This document shows, piece by piece, positions 18,320 to 26,901 of a stretch of DNA of 64,000 nucleotides. How positions within the stretch are numbered: the first letter of the stretch is position 1; every line of letters starts with the position of its first letter. A model generated the notes under the pieces. That model was not told where the DNA came from and did not search any database. It saw only the letters and a program-made list of their open reading frames with translations. Made by a program: the position numbers and the translations under genes. The DNA is from Paraktedonobacter sp036384215. Lineage in GTDB: Bacteria > Chloroflexota > Ktedonobacteria > Ktedonobacterales > Ktedonobacteraceae. The stretch covers positions 1 to 64,000 of the forward strand of contig DASVMX010000143.1 in NCBI GenBank assembly GCA_036384215.1. The letters are read 5' to 3'.

Positions 18320-18754
18320 ATGGAAAAGCCCGTTACTTCGACGACTCCATCCCATGCTCAGCAAGCGCCAGAGCCTGCCGCGAGCGCCCCTGCGCAGCAG
18401 CCGGCACCTGTCGCGCAGTCTGGCGCTGTCCCGACGGCGCTCGTGGCCCCTGGCGTCGTGCCCGCAACCGGGGAGCAGAGCACCGCAGCGGCTGCACAGC
18501 CCACTGCGACGCCCACGACTCCTGCTACACCTGCCGCGGGACAGACGGCTCCGGCGCCCGCGACGCAGGCTCCCGCCGCGCCCGCCGCGCCCGCCGCGCC
18601 TGGCACTCCCGCTGCGGGACAGGGCAGCCCGGGAAACCCCGCGCCCGCGGCACAGGAGCAGGTTGTCTTCGATGAACTGGAAGAGATTGAGTTTCTCCTG
18701 GATGAGATTGAGGACCAGATTGCTCCGCTCGCGCTCCAGGCTCCCCTGCGGTGA
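18320..18754 (+). CDS. Pro/Ala-rich peptide with acidic C-terminal helix, candidate scaffold or precursor
   Basis: 144 residues; GGAGG lies 5 bp before the ATG. Residues about 10-112 are low-complexity Pro, Ala, Thr and Gln, with repeats such as APAAPAAPAAPGTPAAGQ, and are surely disordered. The last 30 residues change character: VVFDELEEIEFLLDEIEDQI then APLALQAPLR, a strongly acidic amphipathic helix reminiscent of the acidic recognition segments in leaders bound by LanB-type enzymes. There is no Cys or Trp, and no Ser or Thr in the last 30 residues, so a classic lanthipeptide core is not possible there. It is the first gene of the rightward operon, followed by a hairpin and then enzymes, the usual position of a precursor gene. 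A carrier peptide extended at its C-terminus would fit. Function is not shown. Confidence 0.7.
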   Translation: MEKPVTSTTPSHAQQAPEPAASAPAQQPAPVAQSGAVPTALVAPGVVPATGEQSTAAAAQPTATPTTPATPAAGQTAPAPATQAPAAPAAPAAPGTPAAGQGSPGNPAPAAQEQVVFDELEEIEFLLDEIEDQIAPLALQAPLR

Positions 18755-18923
18755 GCTGACCCCTGCTGGCCTGGCCCCCCCGGAGCTGGTCTCGTCGCCC
18801 GGGGCTGCTCTGTGGGTAAGGCGAGCAGGCCAGGGCACCAGAACCAAAGAGCGTGGTGCCACTCGCGCTGTCCCGGCCCGTTCCAATGCCGGGGCGGGCT
18901 GGTCTCCCGCCTCCGCGCCTCTA

Positions 18924-18956
18924 CCGATCATCCGGGCGCGGGAAACGGATGATCGG
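18924..18956 (+). terminator. Hairpin between candidate peptide gene and enzyme genes (attenuator)
   Basis: An 11-bp perfect stem, CCGATCATCCG (18924-18934) and CGGATGATCGG (18946-18956), encloses an 11-nt loop. It is followed by GAAAATC rather than a T run, so it looks like a partial terminator or RNA-stability element. Such hairpins let a peptide transcript outnumber the downstream enzyme transcripts. It lies in the 228-bp gap after the Pro/Ala-rich peptide. Confidence 0.6.
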
Positions 18957-18982
18957 GAAAATCACGAAAGGAAAAGTATTCG

Positions 18983-19537
18983 ATGCATCTAGTGCAAAAC
19001 CAATCCACTCCACCGCAGCAATTGCCTCTCTACCGCTATTTTGCCAGCACAGTGGCGCTAATCACCTCGCAAAGCGAGGGCCAGCAGCGGAACGTTATGG
19101 CCTGCGAGTGGACGATGAACGTCTGCCGGCATCCCCTGAAGATTATGACGCTGATCAATAAGGACGACCTGACCCACGAGCTGATTATGGCCAGCGGTGA
19201 GTTCGGGGTAAATCTGTGTTCGGAGGAACAGAGTTCCCTTTCGCACTTTGCCGGCAGCAACACCGGACGCGAGGAAGATAAGCTCCACAATACGATCTTT
19301 AACGGCCTGCTATATACCGCGACGCGCATCCAGGCTCCGATGATTCGGGGGTGTGTGCTCAATGCCGAGTGTGTGGTCGAGCAGGCCATCGACATGGGCA
19401 AGCACACGGCCTTTATCGGGCGGGCTCTGGCCGCCCGGCTTAATCCCAACCTGCGCCCTTTGCTGTACCACCAGGGCTGCTATCTGCGCTGTGGCGAGGT
19501 GATTCCCAAGCCCGAACACTCCGCGCAGGAGGTCTGA
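18983..19537 (+). CDS. Flavin reductase-like FMN-binding protein
   Basis: 184 residues, single domain of the flavin reductase-like (PF01613-type) fold. The N-terminus LPLYRYFASTVALITSQ, the FMN-site segment NVMACEWTMNVCRHPLKIM, then GEFGVNLCSEEQ, HFAGSNTGREEDKL and APMIRGCVLNAECVVEQ fit flavoredoxin-type members. Such proteins bind FMN and either supply reduced flavin or catalyse oxidations themselves. AAAGGA precedes the ATG at 18983. It sits between the candidate peptide and LanB1. A role in oxidising a residue attached to the peptide, or in serving the FAD oxidase further down, is plausible. Confidence 0.85.
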   Translation: MHLVQNQSTPPQQLPLYRYFASTVALITSQSEGQQRNVMACEWTMNVCRHPLKIMTLINKDDLTHELIMASGEFGVNLCSEEQSSLSHFAGSNTGREEDKLHNTIFNGLLYTATRIQAPMIRGCVLNAECVVEQAIDMGKHTAFIGRALAARLNPNLRPLLYHQGCYLRCGEVIPKPEHSAQEV

Positions 19538-19587
19538 GCACCCGGTCGGTGAGAAAGTCGTGCAATGAACGAGAGGAAAGAGGGACG

Positions 19588-22077
19588 ATGGTGTTTACCG
19601 ACGAATATACGTGGCAATTCCTGCCACATTATGTCATTCGCAGCACGGGCTTTCCTTTCCAATGGTTGGAAAGTCTCTCATTCCCGGAAACGACGGTTCT
19701 GATCGAGCGAGTGCTAGAGGCGGAACACGCGTTACAGGAGTGGGAAGCCCGCCTGGGTCGTTTGTGGGAAGCCGACACAGAACTCGCCTGGCCAAGAAAG
19801 GTGAAGCAGCAACTGCGCAAATGGATAGTCAGGCGCGAAGGCGGTATTTGCCAGCGACTCCCTCTTTTACCTGAGTCTCTCAGGAGCGTAGCGGAGGAAT
19901 GGGCGGCCGGGTGGGATGCTCGTGTCACCGCGTATTATGCCAGTCTGGAAGCACACAATCAGGCGTTTGAACGGGAGTTGCCGACGAAACGAGCACAACT
20001 TCGCCGGCTTGTGGCAGATCCCCGCTACCAGGAGGCCATCTTTTTGTCCAGCCCCGATATGTATCACCATCACATCCACAAATACCTCGACCAGCAAGAT
20101 GGTTCCAGGCGCACTTCAGAACTCAAGCGGGTAGAAAAGCGCTTCTTTAAATACCTGCAGCGGCTGTGTGGCAAGAATGAAACCTCCAGCTTTTTTGGAC
20201 CACTCAACTACGGACGCATCGATCCTGCCCGAAAGCATTTCCTGGACGAACGCCGCTCGGCTGGTCCTCTGATCCAATATCGCCAGGTTTTTCTGGCCTT
20301 CTGGATGGTCAAGGCCCTGGCGGAGGCGATCAGGCGCGATGAGCGTTTGCAGGATGAGCTTCCTGTGAGCCTGCACCCGATGGTCGAGATCAGGGACGGC
20401 GGGAGCCTGTATCTCCATTCCGGCGACCGCGTATTCGCCGTGGGACAGTCCCTGGCGCGGATATTGCAGGCGCTGGATGGCAGCCAGAGCCTGCCGCAGT
20501 TTCTGGCATCGCTGCCAGCCGAGGAACAACCGCGGGCTGAACGCTTACTCCAGGCGCTATTGCAAGCGGGCATCGTGCGCAGGGGCTTCGTGGTACCATC
20601 GACGGTTGCCCGACCCATGGAGCATGTCGTCGCACAGTTGCACCGGCTCCCGGACTCGCCGGCTCGCCAGGAGTGGGAGCAGAGGCTCGCGATGTGGAAC
20701 CACTGGTGCGAGGAGATGACGGCCGCCGATCTGCCGACACGCATCCGCCTGCTGGAGCAGGGTGAGGCTCGTTTCACCGAGCAAACCGGAGAGCCCGCTC
20801 AACGGGGCAGCGGAAACCTGTACGCGGACCGCTATATCTTTTACGAAGAGGCCCGCGGCCACGTCGAGCAGTTTGTCATGGGTCGAGCCTTCTACGAGAA
20901 AATGCGGCGGGATCTGCGCGGGGCGCTGGAATTGAGCGCGTTCCAGGGACATCACGAGTGGAAACATCTCCAGAAGCTGGGCCACGAGCTCTTTCGCGAG
21001 CTCTCTCCTGCCGGGCATCCTGTCCCGTTTTTCCGCTTTCTCAATGCCCTGCGCGAGCGCTATCCAGCCTTCCCGGATATCCCGCCCCTGCCGGAACAGG
21101 AGGAGATCAGGAGCCTGATTGCAGGCAAAGTAGAACAGGGCGAAATCCACCGCGTGTCCCTGTCCTCACAAGAACTGCCCATCATTGAGCAGAAGACCGC
21201 CTGTTACAGCCTGCCGGATCTGTTCTTTGCCTCCACCAGCATCGAGGCCATGCAACGGGGCGAGTTTCAGATCGTGCTGGGCAAACTGCACCATCATCTC
21301 CTGGTTCCCAACTGGATGACCTGCTTCTACGGTGACAAAGCGGGCCTGGCCGCCGACTTGCGCTCATATCTGGAACATGTCCCGGCCTTCCAGCAACTGG
21401 TCTGCCCTGAAGTTATTCGGCGCAACAAGGGTTTTTACGATTTTCCCGGTCGGATGGTGGAATTCTCCGAACGCTCGCTGAAGTCGAGAGAAGAGGTTGT
21501 CCCACTGTACGATATTCAGGTGGTGGAGCAGGCAGATGGCACGCTCGGCCTGGAACGCATCTCCAGCGGAGAACCAATGATCTTCTATATCTCGCTGGCC
21601 GACCAGGTGCGCTATTTGCCGTTTGCCCTGTTCGCGCTGCCAGCGCTGTCGCAGGTGTCCTTCTCCCTGGGCACACATACGCCAAGGATCGAGATCGATG
21701 GCGCGGTATACCAGCGCGAACGCTGGGAGGTGCCCTCCAATGAATGGATGGGTTTACTCAACGGGGATGAACTGGAGAACTTCACCAGCCTGCACCGCCT
21801 GAAACAGACTTACGAACTTCCCGACCTGGTCTACGTGCGCGGGTCCTCCGAGCGCAAACCGTATGTGCTGGACTTCCGCAACTTCTTCTGCCTGGAGCTT
21901 CTGCACTCGATCATGGAGAAAAACGACTCTTTGCTGATCGAAGAGATGCTTCCAGCGCCAGATCAACTCTGGCTCAAAAACAGTCAGGGACGATATTCCT
22001 GTGAATTTCGCATGAATGTGTTTAAAATCAGAAACCATGCTGAAAGAGAGACAGACAATGATCATCGATCACATTGA
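19588..22077 (+). CDS. LanB-like dehydratase N-terminal (aminoacyl-tRNA-using) protein 1
   Basis: 829 residues from the ATG at 19588 (GAGGAAAGAGGGACG upstream); an upstream in-frame GTG has no ribosome site. All signatures of the family in this window are present: VIRSTGFPF near the N-terminus (the conserved Arg matching Arg14 of NisB), GKNETSSFFGPLNYG (about 195), QRGSGNLYADRYIFYEE (about 405), HTPRIEIDGAVYQRERW (about 695), ERKPYVLDFRNFF (about 757) and QLWLKNSQGRYSCEFR near the end. The length fits the glutamylation part of LanB without the elimination domain of about 300 residues. By family knowledge it should use an aminoacyl-tRNA to acylate a peptide side chain (dehydratase) or extend a peptide C-terminus (PEARL). 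The following TPR2 gene overlaps its end. Confidence 0.88.
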   Translation: MVFTDEYTWQFLPHYVIRSTGFPFQWLESLSFPETTVLIERVLEAEHALQEWEARLGRLWEADTELAWPRKVKQQLRKWIVRREGGICQRLPLLPESLRSVAEEWAAGWDARVTAYYASLEAHNQAFERELPTKRAQLRRLVADPRYQEAIFLSSPDMYHHHIHKYLDQQDGSRRTSELKRVEKRFFKYLQRLCGKNETSSFFGPLNYGRIDPARKHFLDERRSAGPLIQYRQVFLAFWMVKALAEAIRRDERLQDELPVSLHPMVEIRDGGSLYLHSGDRVFAVGQSLARILQALDGSQSLPQFLASLPAEEQPRAERLLQALLQAGIVRRGFVVPSTVARPMEHVVAQLHRLPDSPARQEWEQRLAMWNHWCEEMTAADLPTRIRLLEQGEARFTEQTGEPAQRGSGNLYADRYIFYEEARGHVEQFVMGRAFYEKMRRDLRGALELSAFQGHHEWKHLQKLGHELFRELSPAGHPVPFFRFLNALRERYPAFPDIPPLPEQEEIRSLIAGKVEQGEIHRVSLSSQELPIIEQKTACYSLPDLFFASTSIEAMQRGEFQIVLGKLHHHLLVPNWMTCFYGDKAGLAADLRSYLEHVPAFQQLVCPEVIRRNKGFYDFPGRMVEFSERSLKSREEVVPLYDIQVVEQADGTLGLERISSGEPMIFYISLADQVRYLPFALFALPALSQVSFSLGTHTPRIEIDGAVYQRERWEVPSNEWMGLLNGDELENFTSLHRLKQTYELPDLVYVRGSSERKPYVLDFRNFFCLELLHSIMEKNDSLLIEEMLPAPDQLWLKNSQGRYSCEFRMNVFKIRNHAERETDNDHRSH

Positions 22078-24364
22078 AAACAGGAAGACCTCCGCTCACA
22101 GCGCCGAGCTGACCTTCCCGGCGTTCGAGGAGCGGCGCTCGCCCGTTCTGTGGCTGGTCGGGGAGGAGATTGCTGGCGCGGGCGACGCGATGGACGCGGC
22201 CGCGCACGAGGCCGAACAGCATGGTCATCTGTCGGCCCACCTGCGACTGCGGGGGCGGCGCTCGCATTCTTTCCTGGGATTGAAACAACTGCTGGCCCAC
22301 CTGGGGCCTATCCTGCGCGCCGAGGCTCCCGACCTGCTGCGAACCTGCGACACCGAGTGGGTCACGCTCTTCCCCGAGGCACGCGCAGATCTTTTCTTTC
22401 AACAGACCCGGCCGCTCGACGAAATCGCGCTGCCCTCCTCTGAACGCCGCCTATCTCGGGAGTCTGAGCAGGTCTTTCGCCTGATTAACCGGGGCATTAC
22501 CCTGATCCTGACAGCCCTTGACCAGTGCCCATCTCTGCGAGAGCGGGTCCTGTGGGTCTGGGTCCATAACCTGGACTTTGGTGATCGCCTGACCATCCAC
22601 GCCCTCCACCATCTGTGCCGCCGCTCACATCCACGCGTGCGCCTGGTCGCGTCTCTGCAACAGATGCCAGAGCGGACCAGCGACGCTCGGGAGGCGGCGC
22701 CGGAGGGCGATCTCATCAGGCGCCTGCTGAACGATCAAGCAACGTTTGCGCGCTTCCTGGCGCATGTCGCCGACGATATCGCGCCCGACCTCATCTTCCT
22801 GTATCCCTGGAGCCGGGAGGGGGTCCAGCGCCATGTGCTCACGCAGCACCCGGAGCGGGCAGAGCAGATCGACGAGATCAGCGCCTGGAGCAATGGATCT
22901 CCCGTGCTGGTTCAGGCGCTGCTGGAGCATGGCGAGTACCTGGCCGATCCGTCCCATGGCTGGCAGGAGGCAGAGCGCGAATACCTGCGCCACTACCGGG
23001 CTACCTACGCGACAGAGGTCGTCTTCAGTGCCGCCGGGATCTGTCCTCCTACCCGCCCACGTTTCCTGTTGATGGAACGCGTGATCGCACCGATGAAGAT
23101 CGAGCCGGAGGAGATGCGCCGCTACCATCGGCTGCTCTGCGAGCGTCTGGTTGCCAGCGGACGACCAGCAGACTGGTCGGAGGAGGAATATCAGAGCCAC
23201 CTCTGCTACCATGCCTTCCAGGGCGGCCTGTATGCTGAAGGGCTCGACCACCTGGGCAAAGCCGTCACCCCATCGATCCACTGGGGCAATTACGAGAATG
23301 TGCTGGCTCTGCTCAAGCAAGCGCTGCGGGCCGGGCAACAGACCAGCTTCGCACAGGCAGAGCTCGTGGGTCTGTGGAAATGGTGCGGTCTGGTCCAGGC
23401 ATACATCGGCAATTTCGCCGGAGCCATGGAAGCATATCAGCAGGCGCTGGAGATAGCTACCGCGCCCGCGACCAGAGCACAGCTCTACGCCTATCTCTCC
23501 CTCCTGGCAACCAAACGGCTGGCGGATTTCAGCCAGGCTGAACAACTCCTGGATGCAGGCCTGGCCGAAATCGCAGGCCGCGACGACGATGAGAGCACCG
23601 TCGAGCGGGCCTGGCTGTCCAATATTCGGGCGCTTTCCCTCTTTTCCCAGAAGCAGCACGCTCAAGCCTTCGCGTTGTGCAAAAGCGCGTACGACGTGAT
23701 TCGCTCCACCCACATCGATGGCGTACTGCATCTGAAAGTCAATCTGATCTCCAATATGAGCGTTGTAATGGAGGAGATGGGCAATATCGCTGGCGCCCTC
23801 AAGGCCTGGCATTTCTTCCGGCCCTTTTTGCAGGGAGACAATCAGCTCTTCCAGAAGACCTACTACTATCGCGAGGCGGGCCTGCTACTCAAGCAGGGAG
23901 AAACCGAACAGGCGATCGAGCTGTTTCGCACCTCGTATCGACAAGCCGAGGCCACGCATGACGCCTTCCACATGGATTTCATTGCCCGAGACATCGGCGC
24001 CCTGTACTATCACAGGCAGCGTTGGGACGATGCGCGAGAATGGTTTGCGCGCAGCGGAGAAGCCGCGATACAGGCGGGCAATGTCTCACGGGCACAGGGA
24101 GCTTGTGCTGCCCGGGCGCTGGTGGCCTGGCACGCAGGCCAGCAGGCGGAGGCCTGCGCTCTCCTGCGCGACCTGCTGGCAGGACCGGCGCTCGTCCCGG
24201 CGCGTCGCTCACGGTGCGAGGCCCTGCTGGGAGAATGGCAGGGCGCGGATTCCGGCAACGGACCCCAGGAAGTCGAGCGCAAAGAAATCGGCTGGCCTCG
24301 CACCAAGCTGGGTCAGCCATTTTACCTGATCCATATTCCGGCCGGACATGTTATTAAGGAATGA
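22058..24364 (+). CDS. TPR protein with degenerate AAA_16-like N-terminus (TPR2)
   Basis: 768 residues from the ATG at 22058 with AAAGAGAG upstream; in-frame ATGs at 22016 and 22037 are alternatives, and all overlap the end of LanB1. The layout is the same as TPR1. The P-loop position reads LVGEEIAGAGDAMDAA, with no GK[ST]. The Walker-B-like segment has become VLWVWVHNLDFGDRLTIHAL. TPR-like repeats follow (AYQQALEIATAPATRAQLYA, LKVNLISNMSVVMEEMGN, TYYYREAGLLLKQGE). The end PRTKLGQPFYLIHIP matches TPR1. LanB2 begins at its stop codon. Coupling on both sides with LanB genes suggests it works together with these enzymes. Confidence 0.8.
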   Translation: MIIDHIENRKTSAHSAELTFPAFEERRSPVLWLVGEEIAGAGDAMDAAAHEAEQHGHLSAHLRLRGRRSHSFLGLKQLLAHLGPILRAEAPDLLRTCDTEWVTLFPEARADLFFQQTRPLDEIALPSSERRLSRESEQVFRLINRGITLILTALDQCPSLRERVLWVWVHNLDFGDRLTIHALHHLCRRSHPRVRLVASLQQMPERTSDAREAAPEGDLIRRLLNDQATFARFLAHVADDIAPDLIFLYPWSREGVQRHVLTQHPERAEQIDEISAWSNGSPVLVQALLEHGEYLADPSHGWQEAEREYLRHYRATYATEVVFSAAGICPPTRPRFLLMERVIAPMKIEPEEMRRYHRLLCERLVASGRPADWSEEEYQSHLCYHAFQGGLYAEGLDHLGKAVTPSIHWGNYENVLALLKQALRAGQQTSFAQAELVGLWKWCGLVQAYIGNFAGAMEAYQQALEIATAPATRAQLYAYLSLLATKRLADFSQAEQLLDAGLAEIAGRDDDESTVERAWLSNIRALSLFSQKQHAQAFALCKSAYDVIRSTHIDGVLHLKVNLISNMSVVMEEMGNIAGALKAWHFFRPFLQGDNQLFQKTYYYREAGLLLKQGETEQAIELFRTSYRQAEATHDAFHMDFIARDIGALYYHRQRWDDAREWFARSGEAAIQAGNVSRAQGACAARALVAWHAGQQAEACALLRDLLAGPALVPARRSRCEALLGEWQGADSGNGPQEVERKEIGWPRTKLGQPFYLIHIPAGHVIKE

Positions 24365-24375
24365 AGAGGCGTCGT

Positions 24376-26901
24376 ATGCTGTCGCAAGATGCAAACAGGA
24401 AGAAGACAGGTAAAAAACCGATGAACAAAGCATGGACACTCGCTCCTGATTTCATCCTGAGAAGTACCGGCTTCCCACTGTCCTGGATCGAGCCCCTGCG
24501 CTTCACTGGAACGGTGGAAGCCATTCACCGCCTGCTCGCGGAAGAGCAGACGCTGGCCCGCCTGCGAACTGACTCGCAGGAGAAGCCACAGGCCGACTGG
24601 ATTCACGACCGCGATGCCGCGCTGCGCTGGAAGAAGCTGAAAAAGAGCCTGGCCAGAGGAAACGCTATCCCAGAAGAAGAGATCCGCTGGGTGCAGCACC
24701 TGGAAGGGCCGGCGGCGGAACTGACGCAACTCAACACAATGCTTGAACGCTGCCTGCAACTTGAGCAGGCAGCCAGGCAAACCTTTGAGGCCGAGATGGA
24801 GGAAAAACGCCGGGTTCTGCGCGAGATCGTGGCAGATCCGCGCTTCCAGGAAGCCATCTTCCTCTCCAGTCCCCATATGTTCTTCCAGGGACTATTGCCG
24901 TATATTCGCACAGAACAGAAAAAGCGCAATACGGAGAGCAAAAGGCTGGAGAGGCAGTTGATCGCGTATCTACAACGTCTGGTCGGGAAGAACGAAACGA
25001 CCAGCTTTTTTGGTCCGATCAACTACGGCAGCTTTGACCGGGAAATCAGTGAAGAGGGCGCCGAGCAGGATAAATGCTTATCAGTGCGCTATACCTATCA
25101 GAGCGCGCTCCAGCACCGTGAAACGTTTATGGCCTACTGGGCGGTACAGGCTCTGGCTGACGCTTTTACCGCTCAACCTGCGGTGTATCCCTATCTGACG
25201 CCGATACGCAGTTTTCTCTTCCAGTTGCTCGATAGCCAGCAAGTGCAATCTGGCCTGTCCCAGAAGCGCCAGACCCTGGCTCCAATCGAGTACCAGGTCC
25301 TCCTGCTGGCCGATGGTCGCCACACGATTGCGCAACTGGAGCAGGAGATGCAGCGAGAGCGCGAGGAACTGCGAACTATCCTGCAACGCCTGGCGGATCA
25401 GCAGCTCCTGCGCCTGGCCTGGGAGGTTCCGGTAACGGAGACGCGCTGCCTGGAGTGGCTGGTCATGGCCACGGAAGAGGTGCGCGAGGAGACGCCCGAG
25501 ATCGAACGCTGGCAGCAGGGGCTGAGACGCCTGCGCCAGATCAAAGACACTTTCTCACCTGCCGCGCTGGAGGAAAAAGCCGGGCTCCTGCACGAGGCCG
25601 AGGAAGTCTTCCAGGAGCTGACCGGGCAGGAGGCCGCCCGGCGCGGCGGGCAGATGTATGCCGACCGCCTGCTCTTTTACGAAGAATGCAAGGGCCATCT
25701 GGCCGATCTGCGCCTGGAGCCACAGGCGCAGAAGGATTGGGAAAAACGCCTGGCCGGCATCCTGCACATGAGCGCGCTGCACTCTCTGGAGATGAAAAAG
25801 CAGCAGCGGCGCTTTGCCCTCGATGTCTACCGGGAGCTCTATGGTGACTCCGAGCGGCCAGTGCCCTACCTGCGTTTCCTGGCCGATGTAATGCACCACG
25901 CGAACCGGGAGCGCTGGCAGCAGGAATTCGCGCAGATCCAGAGCGCCATCGCCAGCGCGGTCACCCGGCAGATCCAGGCGCTGGCGCTGGCTGGCCAGGG
26001 CAAGCAGGTTACGCTGACCTCCGAGGATCTCATCGGCCTCTGCGCATCGCCCGAGCTGGCAGGGGACGATCCCCTGTTCTGCTCGCCCGACCTGATGTTC
26101 GTACCCGCGACAGGCCAGCTTGTCGTGGGCGAAGTGCACGACACGGTCATGCTCTGGAGCTGGGCACTGTCCTTTCACTCCCAGGCCGAGCGAGTGCAGC
26201 AAAGCATGTGGCACCTGCTTGAGGAAACCGTAGATTGCCAGACAATCAATATCCTCTCGTCGAAGCGGCTCAAAATCGCGCCATTCGAGTATCCTGGCGC
26301 CTCCGTTCAGGTGAAAGCCCGCTCGGTCAGTCAACGCCATGAGAAGCGAGCCGCGGCAGATCTCTCCGTACGCCCTGGAGCTGGCAGGCTTGAGCTCCTG
26401 CTGGCAGGCAACGAGGAACCGGCACAGGTCTATAATGGGGAACTCCACACGATGACGCACGACTGGTTTGCCTTGCCCGGCGTCACCACCTTTCGCATCC
26501 ACACAGGCCAGCACACACCTCGCGTGGTTATCGAAGACGTGATCTATCAGCGCGAGCAGTGGCACCTGACACGCGCCGACCTCCTCCAGCCCAAATATAC
26601 CGGCACCTCCTTCGAGCTCTTTTACGATCTGCTGAAAATGCAGCAGGCGTGGGAAATGCCTGACTACATCTTTGTCAGGATCAGCGGCGAGCCAAAGCCC
26701 CTCATGATCGATTTTCACAATTTCTTCCTCCTGGAAATGTGGGAGGCCTTTCTGAAGGAAGGGCGCACAATGGTGGTCAGCGAAATGGTGCCCGCCCCCA
26801 ATCAGCTCTGGCTGACCGACCGGGAGGGCCAGACCTACGCCGCGGAATTTCGCACATCGGCGTTTTTCCGTCCGGTGCAGCGGGAAGGAGCAGGCGCTTG
26901 A
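24376..26901 (+). CDS. LanB-like dehydratase N-terminal protein 2
   Basis: 841 residues from the ATG at 24376, chosen because AGAGG lies 6 bp before it. ATGs at 24361 (overlapping the TPR2 stop) and 24421 are alternatives. Signatures: FILRSTGFPL, GKNETTSFFGPINYG (about 204), ARRGGQMYADRLLFYEE (about 421), HTPRVVIEDVIYQREQW (about 713), GEPKPLMIDFHNFF, and QLWLTDREGQTYAAEFR near the end. No elimination domain is attached. It lies between TPR2 and the FAD oxidase, whose TTG start overlaps its stop. Same proposed chemistry as LanB1; the five paralogues are divergent enough that each may have a different tRNA or peptide substrate. Confidence 0.87.
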   Translation: MLSQDANRKKTGKKPMNKAWTLAPDFILRSTGFPLSWIEPLRFTGTVEAIHRLLAEEQTLARLRTDSQEKPQADWIHDRDAALRWKKLKKSLARGNAIPEEEIRWVQHLEGPAAELTQLNTMLERCLQLEQAARQTFEAEMEEKRRVLREIVADPRFQEAIFLSSPHMFFQGLLPYIRTEQKKRNTESKRLERQLIAYLQRLVGKNETTSFFGPINYGSFDREISEEGAEQDKCLSVRYTYQSALQHRETFMAYWAVQALADAFTAQPAVYPYLTPIRSFLFQLLDSQQVQSGLSQKRQTLAPIEYQVLLLADGRHTIAQLEQEMQREREELRTILQRLADQQLLRLAWEVPVTETRCLEWLVMATEEVREETPEIERWQQGLRRLRQIKDTFSPAALEEKAGLLHEAEEVFQELTGQEAARRGGQMYADRLLFYEECKGHLADLRLEPQAQKDWEKRLAGILHMSALHSLEMKKQQRRFALDVYRELYGDSERPVPYLRFLADVMHHANRERWQQEFAQIQSAIASAVTRQIQALALAGQGKQVTLTSEDLIGLCASPELAGDDPLFCSPDLMFVPATGQLVVGEVHDTVMLWSWALSFHSQAERVQQSMWHLLEETVDCQTINILSSKRLKIAPFEYPGASVQVKARSVSQRHEKRAAADLSVRPGAGRLELLLAGNEEPAQVYNGELHTMTHDWFALPGVTTFRIHTGQHTPRVVIEDVIYQREQWHLTRADLLQPKYTGTSFELFYDLLKMQQAWEMPDYIFVRISGEPKPLMIDFHNFFLLEMWEAFLKEGRTMVVSEMVPAPNQLWLTDREGQTYAAEFRTSAFFRPVQREGAGA

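Noticed and set aside
18358..18660. Pro/Ala-rich DNA considered as a repeat array or CRISPR
   Set aside because: The units are short, irregular codon-level repeats in frame with a protein; no spacers or fixed repeat length.
18036..18992. A 318-residue plus-strand frame over the Pro/Ala-rich peptide gene
   Set aside because: It is an out-of-frame reading of GC-rich repeats, very rich in Arg, Leu and Pro; the 144-residue frame has the ribosome site and a sensible C-terminus.
22625..23812. A 395-residue minus-strand frame inside TPR2, and similar long ones in LanB2 and the FAD oxidase
   Set aside because: Long antisense frames are common in high-GC DNA; they show no domain pattern and no start signals.
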